Assembly: GCA_003482405.1 (NCBI GenBank)
Contig: DMZB01000117.1
Location: forward strand, 1-10,019
DNA: 10,019 nt
From: Lactobacillus sp.
GTDB lineage: Bacteria > Bacillota > Bacilli > Lactobacillales > Lactobacillaceae
Reading direction: 5' to 3'
Made by a program: the position numbers and the translations under genes. Shown here in pieces: positions 1 to 6,006 of this stretch (the first letter of the stretch is position 1; every line of letters begins with the position of its first letter). A model generated the notes under the pieces. The model worked only from the letters and a program-made list of their open reading frames with translations. It had not been told where the DNA came from and ran no database searches.

Positions 1-212
1 GGACTAATGAAATTTGGGAAGAGAACTTCAATGAACACCGCGAAGAAATCGCAAAACAGGTCGATGAATCGTTCATGCGGATGTGGGACTTGTACCTGCA
101 AGCATGTGCGGCCTCATTCCAAGCAGGAAACATTGATGTTATCCAGTTCCTGTTAACCAAGGGTGCATCTGGTCGCGTACTGCCAATGACGCGGGAATAT
201 ATGTATAAATAA
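1..212 (+). CDS. cfa: Cyclopropane-fatty-acyl-phospholipid synthase, C-terminal fragment
   Basis: This is the last 69 codons of a gene that begins before the window, read in the frame starting at base 3 and ending with TAA at 210-212. The residues resemble the C-terminal helices of Cfa-type SAM-dependent methyltransferases: an aromatic- and acid-rich start ([12 protein letters not shown]), then [16 protein letters not shown], then the [13 protein letters not shown] segment. The family transfers a methylene group from S-adenosylmethionine to cis double bonds of membrane phospholipid acyl chains, hardening the membrane against acid and solvents. The SAM-binding motifs lie upstream, outside the window, so catalytic integrity cannot be judged. 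A terminator follows after about 85 bases. The assignment rests on a recalled family pattern and could also be a close Cfa-like methyltransferase. Confidence 0.82.
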   Translation, partial: TNEIWEENFNEHREEIAKQVDESFMRMWDLYLQACAASFQAGNIDVIQFLLTKGASGRVLPMTREYMYK

Positions 213-296
213 AACGGAAGAGAGACATAAGTTCGGGTCAAGAACGCGATATTACTCACATCGTTACTCCTAAATATAATTATGTCACACCCCCCT

Positions 297-343
297 AATA
301 TCCACAGTGAAAGCCCTGTTGCCTTTTCTGTGGATATTTTTTT
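297..343 (+). terminator. Rho-independent terminator after cfa
   Basis: An 11-bp perfect stem (297-307 with 328-338) encloses a 20-base loop. It is followed by a run of T ending at 343. It ends the plus-strand cfa transcript and faces the azlCD terminator, as expected between convergent genes. The long loop makes it a little less ideal than the others in this window. Confidence 0.75.
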
Positions 344-360
344 GCGCGATTTCATGTAAC

Positions 361-393
361 AAAAAAAGCTAACCTTCAAATAACGAGGTTAGC
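361..393 (-). terminator. Rho-independent terminator after azlCD
   Basis: On the minus strand, an 8-bp stem (GCTAACCT at 393-386, partner at 375-368) with a 10-base loop is followed by seven T (367-361). It lies 20 bases after the azlD stop and ends the azlCD operon. Confidence 0.85.
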
Positions 394-412
394 AATCACA
401 CTAAATTCAATT

Positions 413-727
413 TTATAAGAATGTTGTCAACGCCCACATCAGCAATAGCCCCAGCACCACTGACAAAGTCATCGATCGTGTAAAGTACGCAATGATGATG
501 ACCAGCACTGCCGAAATCATGGCCGCAATGTTACCAACTGAAAAGGCGTACGTTGACGTCACAAAAATTTGTTTGACAATCAGCGCTGTAAATAACGAAA
601 CAGGCACAAAGCCCATCCAGTCATTGAACCACGCTGGAATTTTACGTTTGGAAAAGAACAACATCGGGAAGTACCGCGGGATAAAAGCCGCGACCCCCGC
701 CAACAAAACTAAGGTTAAATCATTCAT
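413..727 (-). CDS. azlD: AzlD-family branched-chain amino acid transport subunit
   Basis: A 104-residue, very hydrophobic protein with about four membrane-spanning stretches (roughly residues 4-20, 38-56, 64-81 and 85-103). It carries the basic N-terminal loop FIPRYFP...SKRKIPAW typical of AzlD. In the AzlCD family the small AzlD partners with the larger AzlC to export branched-chain amino acids and toxic analogues such as azaleucine. Its ATG lies inside the end of azlC, overlapping by 8 bases in an ATGAATGA arrangement, so the two are probably translationally coupled. An AAGGA at 739-743 is the nearest ribosome-binding sequence, 11 bases from the start. Length matches the family. The substrate in this organism is not shown by the sequence. 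Confidence 0.9.
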   Translation of the reverse strand: MNDLTLVLLAGVAAFIPRYFPMLFFSKRKIPAWFNDWMGFVPVSLFTALIVKQIFVTSTYAFSVGNIAAMISAVLVIIIAYFTRSMTLSVVLGLLLMWALTTFL

Positions 728-1562
728 GGTCGTTGTGTTCCTTGTCTTCTTTGTCTTCTTTGTCTTTTTCTTCTTGTTGTAACAACCGCTCTTCAGTCAA
801 CTCTTGATCGTTGATTGTCTCGCGCGTTCCCGACGGACCACGAACCTTGTACAGTAAGGAACTGCCAGGCGCCCTGGAGCGAATAACACGGTCGGCTAAG
901 AAGCCTGCAGTAGAAGCCAACAAAGTGGCAATAACAATCCCCAGCGTGCTTTTCAGCGTGACACAGAAGAATGCCGAAAGAACACCCGATAAGATAGCTG
1001 TCAGCAGTGTCAAACGCCGCTTAACCTGCATGGTCACCATGAACAAGAACAACGCCGTCAACGCGAAGTCAACGATCACCAGATTAATATGTAACGACGA
1101 GCCAATCAAACTACCAATGACGTTTGAAATTGCCCATGTGTACAAGGCATAATGCTCAACCAGTAGCGCATTACTTGGCGTCCAATATTTATCCGTCGCA
1201 AACTTAAGGTAGTTTACGGCATAGTTTTCATCATTCAGCGAAAACGCAAAACCCAAAATGAACCTGTGGGATGATTTTTTTAAATAATGTGACAGGCTGG
1301 ATCCCAGCAAGGCATACCGTAATTCCAGGAAAAACAGCATGATAACGATCTGAGAAATTGGTGCGTGAATTGTCAACATAGTGGCAATTAGGAATTGGGC
1401 ACCACCTGAATAGACAATTAACGACACTAATGCAACTAACCATGTATTCAAGCCACCTGCGTGCAACAATACCCCGCAAGCCAAACCAATGGGAATATAG
1501 CTTAAACATAGCGGCATTGCGATTTTTAGCACAGCCAGCCAGTTCGCCTGTTCCTTTTTCAA
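720..1562 (-). CDS. azlC: AzlC-family branched-chain amino acid exporter
   Basis: A 280-residue polytopic membrane protein. Family hallmarks are visible: YSGGAQF near residue 51, LRYALLGSSLSHYLKK at about 81-96 and the SLNDENYAV loop at about 108-116. With AzlD it forms a branched-chain amino acid exporter. The start is TTG at 1562: GGAGG at 1570-1574 sits seven bases upstream, whereas the nearby ATG (1567-1569) is out of frame and touches that ribosome binding site. AzlC proteins usually end near residue 230-245. Here a hydrophilic tail (about 228-280) follows the last helix and finishes in a lysine/acid-rich stretch encoded by a short tandem DNA repeat. The tail is probably cytoplasmic and not needed for transport, though this is inference. 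azlD overlaps the 3' end. Confidence 0.92.
   Translation of the reverse strand: MKKEQANWLAVLKIAMPLCLSYIPIGLACGVLLHAGGLNTWLVALVSLIVYSGGAQFLIATMLTIHAPISQIVIMLFFLELRYALLGSSLSHYLKKSSHRFILGFAFSLNDENYAVNYLKFATDKYWTPSNALLVEHYALYTWAISNVIGSLIGSSLHINLVIVDFALTALFLFMVTMQVKRRLTLLTAILSGVLSAFFCVTLKSTLGIVIATLLASTAGFLADRVIRSRAPGSSLLYKVRGPSGTRETINDQELTEERLLQQEEKDKEDKEDKEHNDHE
742..768. repeat. 9-bp tandem repeat in the 3' end of azlC
   Basis: Three adjacent 9-bp units, TTGTCTTCT, TTGTCTTCT and TTGTCTTTT on the plus strand, encode repeated Lys/Glu/Asp triplets in the AzlC tail. The unit is a multiple of three, so copy-number change would lengthen or shorten the tail without breaking the frame. Confidence 0.8.
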
Positions 1563-1612
1563 AATGCATCCTCCATCATTAAAGCACGCTCAGTTATGCT
1601 TGTAACTGTTCA

Positions 1613-1632
1613 ATTAAACAACGATTAAACAA
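1613..1632. repeat. Tandem 9-bp direct repeat in the azlCD leader
   Basis: ATTAAACAA occurs twice (1613-1621 and 1624-1632), separated by CG, an 11-base period equal to about one helical turn. It lies between the proposed promoter and the azlC start. The downstream copy read on the minus strand also makes a weak -35 (TTGTTT) 17 bases before a CATAAC box at 1593-1598. It could be a regulator site, a weak second promoter or chance in AT-rich DNA. Confidence 0.4.
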
Positions 1633-1685
1633 TTAACTATAGAAACAAGTAAGACTCAATGAATACTTAGAAACAATGCGTGTCT

Positions 1686-1694
1686 ATTTTACCA
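1686..1694 (-). promoter_or_regulatory. Candidate extended -10 promoter of azlCD
   Basis: On the minus strand, TGG followed by TAAAAT forms an extended -10 element (TGnTATAAT type, five of six in the hexamer). The -35 position 17 bases upstream (TTACAA) is poor, which is common for extended -10 promoters. Predicted start of transcription is near 1679, giving a leader of about 115 bases before azlC. Confidence 0.5.
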
Positions 1695-1788
1695 TGATTA
1701 AATTGGCTTTGTAACCACGCTATGGCAGATTACCGAACATCGAACCTAATGAAAGCGGTTTTATTTATTAAAAGCAGAACGAGCCAAC

Positions 1789-1829
1789 AAAAAAGAACGG
1801 CATCGCCAACATTGGCCTTTGTCCGTTCT
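1789..1829 (-). terminator. Strong terminator between marR and azlC
   Basis: On the minus strand, AGAACGG (1829-1823) pairs with CCGTTCT (1800-1794). Inside lies a second small hairpin built from GCCA/TGGC at 1805-1816. A run of T follows directly (to about 1789). It lies about 130 bases after the marR stop, an unusual distance, and separates marR from azlCD transcription. Confidence 0.8.
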
Positions 1830-1855
1830 ACATCTACTGCTTATTATTGCTGACG

Positions 1856-1963
1856 TTAGTCAAGTGGTGTTGCGTCCAGTAATGTTGCGTTCAGAACCTT
1901 TGCAAACGCGTTATTTTCGCCCCACCCACATTTGTCAAAACCGTCTCTGTCATTGTCTGTCAC
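1856..1963 (-). CDS. Doubtful 35-codon open frame overlapping the marR stop
   Basis: A GTG overlaps the marR TGA (GTGA) and opens a 35-residue frame that ends at TAA 1856-1858. Its second half reads plausibly as protein (ENNAFAKVLN, ATLLDATPLD), but this partly reflects a 15-base DNA repeat in which GACGCAACA and GAACGCAACA alternate. No ribosome binding site is visible before the GTG, although coupling to marR is possible. The frame runs across the promoter-like element at 1910-1938. I recognise no family. It may be a remnant or chance. Confidence 0.15.
   Translation of the reverse strand: MTDNDRDGFDKCGWGENNAFAKVLNATLLDATPLD
1868..1894. repeat. 15-bp imperfect direct repeat
   Basis: TGTTGCGTCCAG (1868-1879) and TGTTGCGTTCAG (1883-1894) differ at one base and are separated by TAA. 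The repeat lies inside the candidate small RNA. Its role is unknown. Confidence 0.5.
1910..1938 (-). promoter_or_regulatory. Candidate promoter after marR
   Basis: A perfect -35 consensus TTGACA (1933-1938) is followed, after exactly 17 bases, by AATAAC (1910-1915), which matches TATAAT at four of six positions. It points toward the terminator at 1789-1829, with no convincing gene in between, so it may drive a short noncoding RNA. Confidence 0.4.
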
Positions 1964-2412
1964 TTAATTGACGTATCACTGAGCGTTTGGGCAAACAGTG
2001 CAAAGTCCGTATGGAGCCGCTGCATTTCATCCAGTGACATATTATTCACAACACTTTGGGCAATCTCACCGGCCTGAACCCGGACCCGATTGGCCAAACT
2101 TTGACCACGCTTGGTAAGTTCCAAAATATGGCGTCGGCGATCATGGTCATCTTCACGAATTTTGATTAAATTCCGATTTAAAAGCTCGGTAAGTTGTAGC
2201 GAAATTGCACCCTTTGAAATGTTATTGGTGTGTGTCAAATCTGATGTCGATAAATTTGTACCATTAGAAATTTGATACAAAATTGATAGTGCGCTCCAGC
2301 CCATCCCAAACGTATTGGCAACATGGGTCAAGGTTTTCTCGATCGAACGAAAGCTAGCTAGATAGCCTTCAGACATCATCGTAATAACTTGTTCAACTTG
2401 TTGATTTTGCAT
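1960..2412 (-). CDS. MarR-family transcriptional regulator
   Basis: A 150-residue winged-helix protein from the ATG at 2410-2412. This start is chosen because GGGGG (2423-2427) lies ten bases upstream. An in-frame ATG 14 codons earlier (2454) has no ribosome binding site. A dimerisation helix opens the protein. The DNA-binding part spans about residues 54-105: LSTSDLTHTNNISKGAISLQLTEL forms the helix-turn-helix and REDDHDRRRHILELTKRG the wing, with the Asp-x-Arg-Arg pattern characteristic of MarR. C-terminal helices complete the dimer interface. Such proteins usually repress their own gene and a neighbouring transporter until a small ligand binds. A perfect 17-bp inverted repeat covers the upstream promoter. 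The most likely additional target is the adjacent YhgE/Pip-type gene. Ligand unknown. Confidence 0.93.
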   Translation of the reverse strand: MQNQQVEQVITMMSEGYLASFRSIEKTLTHVANTFGMGWSALSILYQISNGTNLSTSDLTHTNNISKGAISLQLTELLNRNLIKIREDDHDRRRHILELTKRGQSLANRVRVQAGEIAQSVVNNMSLDEMQRLHTDFALFAQTLSDTSIK

Positions 2413-2508
2413 AGACTTGTATCCCCCAGTCACATCCGTAACATGTGCAATCATTTAATGGCAAAATAGTTTAATATAAAACCCCATCGATTGATTAATC
2501 CTTTATCT

Positions 2509-2580
2509 TTATCCATCATAGACAGTCAAGCACTTTAACTTATTCAACAGTATATCATGCAAAACTAAATTGTAGAACAA
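2509..2580 (-). CDS. Possible 23-residue leader peptide upstream of marR
   Basis: A TTG at 2578-2580 follows a perfect AGGAGG (2586-2591) with five bases between. The frame continues for 23 codons to TAA at 2509-2511. The peptide would begin MFYNLVLHDILL. The proposed marR -10 element (2549-2554) lies inside it, so it could be translated only from an upstream transcript, for which I see no good promoter. It is probably coincidental, but the ribosome binding site is strong. Confidence 0.15.
   Translation of the reverse strand: MFYNLVLHDILLNKLKCLTVYDG
2549..2577 (-). promoter_or_regulatory. Candidate marR promoter
   Basis: An extended -10 (TG, one base, TATACT at 2549-2554) lies about 140 bases before the marR start. 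The hexamer 17 bases upstream is a poor -35 (TTCTAC, 2572-2577), and a TTGTTC at 2575-2580 is at 20-base spacing. The -35 region lies within the palindrome at 2567-2583, which would allow a bound repressor to block polymerase. Confidence 0.5.
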
Positions 2581-2583
2581 TTT
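2567..2583. promoter_or_regulatory. 17-bp perfect palindrome, candidate MarR operator
   Basis: AAATTGT and ACAATTT form a perfect 7-bp inverted repeat around a 3-base centre. It overlaps the -35 region of the proposed marR promoter. The size and symmetry suit a MarR dimer, which typically binds palindromes of about 16-20 bp. Autoregulation is inference. Confidence 0.5.
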
Positions 2584-2654
2584 GTCCTCCTAATTGCTTG
2601 ATTCGCCCACTATTCCGGTTTCAGATCAATTAATAAATTACATTTTCAAACTAC

Positions 2655-2692
2655 AAAAAAACCGCTATGATCAGCTTTTGACCATAGCGGTT
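2655..2692 (-). terminator. Rho-independent terminator after the YhgE/Pip gene
   Basis: On the minus strand, a 14-bp stem (2692-2679 with 2673-2660, one G-U pair) and a 5-base loop are followed by T residues through 2655. It lies 13 bases after the stop at 2705 and separates this gene from marR, so the two are not one simple operon. Confidence 0.92.
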
Positions 2693-2704
2693 GACGTTTA
2701 TTAA

Positions 2705-5700
2705 TTACTTTTCAACGTCCTGTAATTTTTGGTTGTCATCAAGTTGCGAGAACCCATTCAAATGCATTCTCTGTAATAACAGCATTGAGAGCCATAATAA
2801 TACGGCGAAGATTACTGCCATCGTGAGCAACAAACTAACTGCTTGTACTACCGTACTGGTACCTAACCCAGACGTTAATCCCTGACGTAAGCCAAGAATT
2901 GAGTAAGTCATTGGCAGGTATGGATGGATAACGTTGTAGAAGCCGTTTGTGACCTGCATTGGGAAGGTCCCACCTGAGCCACCAAGTTGCAGCATTAACA
3001 GCACCATGGCGATGAAACGGCCAGGGTTGTCGAGCAGCATTGATAGCCACATAACAAGGAACATCGACGCGATCGAGAACGCAGTAGCAACGGCGAACAG
3101 TTCTCCAGGATGGTCAGCGCTTAAGCCAAACAGCATCATCAAACCAGTTTCTGCGACCGCTTGTACAATCGCAACAACCAAACCAATGGACGTCTTGCTG
3201 AAGAACCAAGCAGTTGCACTTTGCCCAGACATCGAAACCTTCCGAATTGGGTAAGCAAAGTTAAACACGATTGCACCGACGTATAAGGCAACGGACAGCA
3301 CGTAAGGTGCCAGAGCGTGACCATAGTTAGCCACTTTACTGTAACTCTTGTGCTTCAATTGCGTTGGTGCACTGAACATATCGGATGTCTTTGCAGTCAA
3401 TGGCATTGCATTAACTTGATCAGCACCCTTACCCAATGCATCAGACAACTTAACTGAACCTGTAACCAGTTTCTTAGTACCATCCTTCAAGGCTGGTGAG
3501 TTACTGTTCAATTGAGACGTCCCGTTAGCTAACTGATCGACTCCGTTTGTCAACGTTGGGATTTGACCATTCAATTGGTTCAAACCGCCAGAGAGGACGT
3601 ATGAGCCGTTAGCCAGCTGTTGAACACCACTGACCAGTTGTGGGACTTGGGCGTTTAGTTGACCAAGGCCACCGTTAAGCTGGTTAGCACCTGAAACTAA
3701 GGCACCAGAGTTAGCATTCAGTTGTGAAGAACCGTTGGCCAATTGTTGTACACCACCGGTTAGGGCTGGTACCTGACTGTTAAGTTGACCTAAGCCACCG
3801 TTGATTTGGTTTGCACCGGAGACAAGAGCTGCAGAATTAGCATTTAGCTTCGATGAACCAGCCGCTAATTGTGAAACGCCACCAGTTAAGGCTGGCACAT
3901 TTCCGTTCAACTTTGTGAGTCCATCAGAAAGCTGGGTTACACCTTGTAGTAAAGTCGTTGACCCATCAGTTGGATTAACCTTAGCATTCAGGTCTCCAAC
4001 TCCATTAGCAAATGCACGCAAACTGGCAATGCTGCCACCTTCTTCAAGTGGTGCCAAGGCCTTATCAATACTCTCTGACATTGTCTGAAGAGCAGCCTGA
4101 GTTTTAGGGTCCTGCAATGTTGCTAATGTTTTCGAGTTTTGTATATCAGAAACTTGCTTTTGTAGCCCATCTAGACTTTGTAGAGTTTTGATATCAGCAT
4201 CTGAGAGCTTCAACTGACCCAATTGATCTGCTAACGTCTTAAGACTTGCCAACTGACTGTTAGCACCACCGAGCTGTTTGCTTAACTGTCCTGCACCATC
4301 AGTCGGTGCTTGCAGACCGGATGCAACGGCTTGCAGTTTGGCTTTCATAGCAGCATCATCAGTACTACCAGCAATGGCATTAAGTGCATCAATCGCCTTT
4401 TGGTTTCCACCTTGGATTGCAGACGCCCCTTTTTGTGCAGCAGCTAATTGGTCCGCCATACCAGAAATTTGACTAGCCTGTGACTGAATTTGGCTAAGTT
4501 GTGGCGCCAAGGCAATTAAAGGCTTTAAGTCTGCCAAAGTAGTCTGCAATCCAGAATTATTTAATTCTGCCTGCAAAGTTTTAATTTTAGCCAATGTTTC
4601 TTTGCTGTCGCTCATATTATCTAATGTCGATTTGGCGCCTTGTAACTGAGTGGATAAATCATCGAGTCCAGAATTTACCTTACCAACATTTGAACCCAAT
4701 GCATTCACGCCAGACGAAAGATCCTGAACATTACTCAAAAGCTTCTTGGAACCAGTATTTAAATCCCCGACGCCCTTAGCAAGGGTGCCAGTGTTACCAT
4801 TCAACTGTTGAATGCCTGTGTTTAATGATCCAACACCCCCAGCATATTGTTGCAAGCCATTAGCCAACGTTCCTGACCCGCCTGCCAACTGACCGACACC
4901 GCTAGCCAACTTACCAGTGCTGCCATTCAGCGTTTGAAGCCCTGAATTCAATGTCTCGACACCATTAGTGTAGGTCGTTAAACCATTTGCAAGCTGTCCA
5001 GAACCATTTGACAGCTGCTGTACACCACCAGACAACTGCCCAGTGCTACCGTTCAACGTTTGCAAACCATTATTCAAGGCGTTACCACCATTTGCCAACT
5101 GATTAACGCCAGATGACAATGGGCCAACGCTCATCTTCATGGTTTGAACACCATCATTAACTTGACCGACGTACGCTGTGTACGTGTCGATCCCGTTACC
5201 CAATGTCTTTTGGCCCTTAGATAACGTCTTGGCGCCCTTCGCAGCGGTGCCCATCCCCTTACCAACCTTCTTAACCTGTTGGAAAGTGGCATCAGCGTAC
5301 GCCTTGATGATCGTTTGACGGATCTTTTCATTTAAGCCGGTTGCCCCGATTTGACTGATAACCTCACCAATATAGTTCAATGAACCATTGGTTTCGTATT
5401 CAATACTCATCTTTTTAGGGTTCTTGCTCAACACAGACGCCGCGTTTTTAGACGTGTCTTTGGGAAAGGTGACAATCGTATAGTACTTTTTGTCCTTTAA
5501 TCCCTGTTTTGCTTTCTTCTCTGAAACAAACCGCCAGCCAAGCTGATGATCCTTCTTTAAGGATTTGATTGCTTGATCCCCGACATTCATCGTCTGTCCC
5601 TGATACTTTACCGCCTGATCGTTGTTAACCACTGCGACCGGTAAGTGCTGAGTTTCCCCATAAGGATTCCAAACAGACTTCAAGAAGAAAATACTGTACA

Positions 5701-5788
5701 AGAACGGAATAATCATAATTGCAAGAACTGAAATCAGAATCAAACGATTCTTCCCTATAAATTTCCATTCGTTCGCGATCATCTTCAC
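2705..5788 (-). CDS. YhgE/Pip-family membrane protein with 42-residue repeats
   Basis: A 1027-residue protein. One membrane helix lies at residues 16-36. A large exposed domain follows, and five hydrophobic stretches lie at about 826-848, 858-889, 896-919, 922-940/950-965 and 978-1005. This is the YhgE/Pip architecture, related to ABC-2-type membrane domains. Named relatives include lactococcal Pip and B. subtilis YueB, both needed for phage infection. The exposed domain contains many xxxLxxG heptads arranged in 42-residue units: three at about 239-364 and two at 630-713 with a degraded third. Between them is a Gln/Ala-rich, probably coiled-coil segment (about 380-590). The GTG start is chosen because GGGGTGG lies six bases upstream; an ATG two codons later is possible. 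The gene has its own promoter and terminator. The transported substrate, if any, is unknown. Confidence 0.92.
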   Translation of the reverse strand: MKMIANEWKFIGKNRLILISVLAIMIIPFLYSIFFLKSVWNPYGETQHLPVAVVNNDQAVKYQGQTMNVGDQAIKSLKKDHQLGWRFVSEKKAKQGLKDKKYYTIVTFPKDTSKNAASVLSKNPKKMSIEYETNGSLNYIGEVISQIGATGLNEKIRQTIIKAYADATFQQVKKVGKGMGTAAKGAKTLSKGQKTLGNGIDTYTAYVGQVNDGVQTMKMSVGPLSSGVNQLANGGNALNNGLQTLNGSTGQLSGGVQQLSNGSGQLANGLTTYTNGVETLNSGLQTLNGSTGKLASGVGQLAGGSGTLANGLQQYAGGVGSLNTGIQQLNGNTGTLAKGVGDLNTGSKKLLSNVQDLSSGVNALGSNVGKVNSGLDDLSTQLQGAKSTLDNMSDSKETLAKIKTLQAELNNSGLQTTLADLKPLIALAPQLSQIQSQASQISGMADQLAAAQKGASAIQGGNQKAIDALNAIAGSTDDAAMKAKLQAVASGLQAPTDGAGQLSKQLGGANSQLASLKTLADQLGQLKLSDADIKTLQSLDGLQKQVSDIQNSKTLATLQDPKTQAALQTMSESIDKALAPLEEGGSIASLRAFANGVGDLNAKVNPTDGSTTLLQGVTQLSDGLTKLNGNVPALTGGVSQLAAGSSKLNANSAALVSGANQINGGLGQLNSQVPALTGGVQQLANGSSQLNANSGALVSGANQLNGGLGQLNAQVPQLVSGVQQLANGSYVLSGGLNQLNGQIPTLTNGVDQLANGTSQLNSNSPALKDGTKKLVTGSVKLSDALGKGADQVNAMPLTAKTSDMFSAPTQLKHKSYSKVANYGHALAPYVLSVALYVGAIVFNFAYPIRKVSMSGQSATAWFFSKTSIGLVVAIVQAVAETGLMMLFGLSADHPGELFAVATAFSIASMFLVMWLSMLLDNPGRFIAMVLLMLQLGGSGGTFPMQVTNGFYNVIHPYLPMTYSILGLRQGLTSGLGTSTVVQAVSLLLTMAVIFAVLLWLSMLLLQRMHLNGFSQLDDNQKLQDVEK
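3650..3901 (-). repeat. Two 126-bp coding repeats (block B)
   Basis: Residues 630-671 and 672-713 are two 42-residue copies differing at only about seven positions (each contains VPALTGGV, QLA, NANS and ALVSGAN, ending in NGGLGQLN). A third, partly eroded copy continues to about residue 770 (near 3479). The unit is six heptads long. Confidence 0.85.
4697..5074 (-). repeat. Three 126-bp coding repeats (block A)
   Basis: Residues 239-280, 281-322 and 323-364 are 42-residue copies. The first two share GLQTLNGSTG followed by heptads such as QLANGL or TLANGL. The third is more diverged (GIQQLNGNTG). The unit length is identical to block B, which suggests that both blocks grew by duplication of a six-heptad module. 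Confidence 0.8.
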
Positions 5789-5896
5789 GTGGCGCCACCC
5801 CTTTTTCTCTCATAATTCTCAGTTACATCAAAACATTTTTATAATTACATTGGCCACACGAAAATAAGCGTTTCATTGCGGACATTACAAGTCCAC

Positions 5897-5925
5897 AATA
5901 TACACCGATTGTTAACAAGCCTCAA
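5897..5925 (-). promoter_or_regulatory. Promoter of the YhgE/Pip gene
   Basis: TTGAGG (5920-5925) and TATATT (5897-5902) are separated by exactly 17 bases, a good vegetative promoter. Predicted transcription start is near 5890, giving a leader of about 100 bases. A perfect 10-bp palindrome (5909-5918) lies in the spacer, where a bound protein would block polymerase. Confidence 0.65.
5909..5918. promoter_or_regulatory. TTGTTAACAA palindrome in promoter spacer
   Basis: A perfect 10-bp palindrome with TTGT and ACAA half-sites is centred between the -35 and -10 boxes. The same half-sites, spaced by three bases rather than two, form the core of the palindrome in front of marR. It is a candidate operator for the neighbouring MarR protein. 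Confidence 0.4.
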
Positions 5926-6006
5926 CCATTTATCGTTGCACAGAAACATTTTTTACTTTTTTTCAACCTACTGATAGCGCTTAACGTCACACCATCAAAC
6001 AGTTTT

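Larger units (their letters stand above)
1563..1788 (-). other. azlCD upstream region and leader
   Basis: This part of the marR-azlC gap has no open frame I would call a gene. It contains the proposed azlCD promoter at 1686-1694, a predicted leader of about 115 bases, a 9-bp direct repeat at 1613-1632 and the azlC ribosome binding site GGAGG at 1570-1574. I see no T-box, no recognisable riboswitch and no attenuator hairpin. Start-proximal regulation may therefore depend on a DNA-binding protein. Confidence 0.6.
1789..1903 (-). ncRNA. Candidate small RNA downstream of marR
   Basis: A promoter-like pair on the minus strand (TTGACA at 1933-1938, 17-base spacer, AATAAC at 1910-1915) would start transcription near 1903. 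A strong intrinsic terminator ends it at about 1789-1794, giving an RNA of about 110-115 bases. No convincing coding frame lies wholly inside this interval. The region also holds a 15-base imperfect direct repeat (1868-1894) and a short inverted repeat TGAC/GTCA (1851-1862). The alternative is simply a long marR 3' untranslated region. I do not recognise a known RNA family. Confidence 0.3.

Noticed and set aside
1231..1569. 112-codon minus-strand frame starting with ATG inside azlC
   Set aside because: It is a shifted frame of azlC. Its ATG touches the GGAGG site with no spacing, and its translation shows no family pattern, whereas the azlC frame is a full AzlC protein.
1749..1762. Catabolite-repression (cre)-like sequence TGAAAGCGGTTTTA
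   Set aside because: Only the left half matches the cre consensus. The right half departs at key positions, and the site lies about 60 bases upstream of the proposed azlCD promoter.
3801..4472. Plus-strand open frames opposite the YhgE/Pip gene
   Set aside because: They are antisense shadows of the low-complexity repeat region, without ribosome binding sites or recognisable domains.
4697..5074. Regular repeats resembling an array
   Set aside because: These are in-frame coding repeats of xxxLxxG heptads in the YhgE/Pip protein. There are no identical repeats with unique spacers, so it is not CRISPR.
5789..5798. GTGGCGCCAC palindrome at the YhgE/Pip ribosome binding site
   Set aside because: With a minimum loop it leaves only a 3-bp stem, too weak for translational control. 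It probably reflects chance overlap with the GTG start.
5970..5985. Second cre-like sequence around AGCGCT upstream of the YhgE/Pip gene
   Set aside because: The central AGCGCT matches, but the flanks do not (TGAT instead of TGAA, and the final CA is missing).
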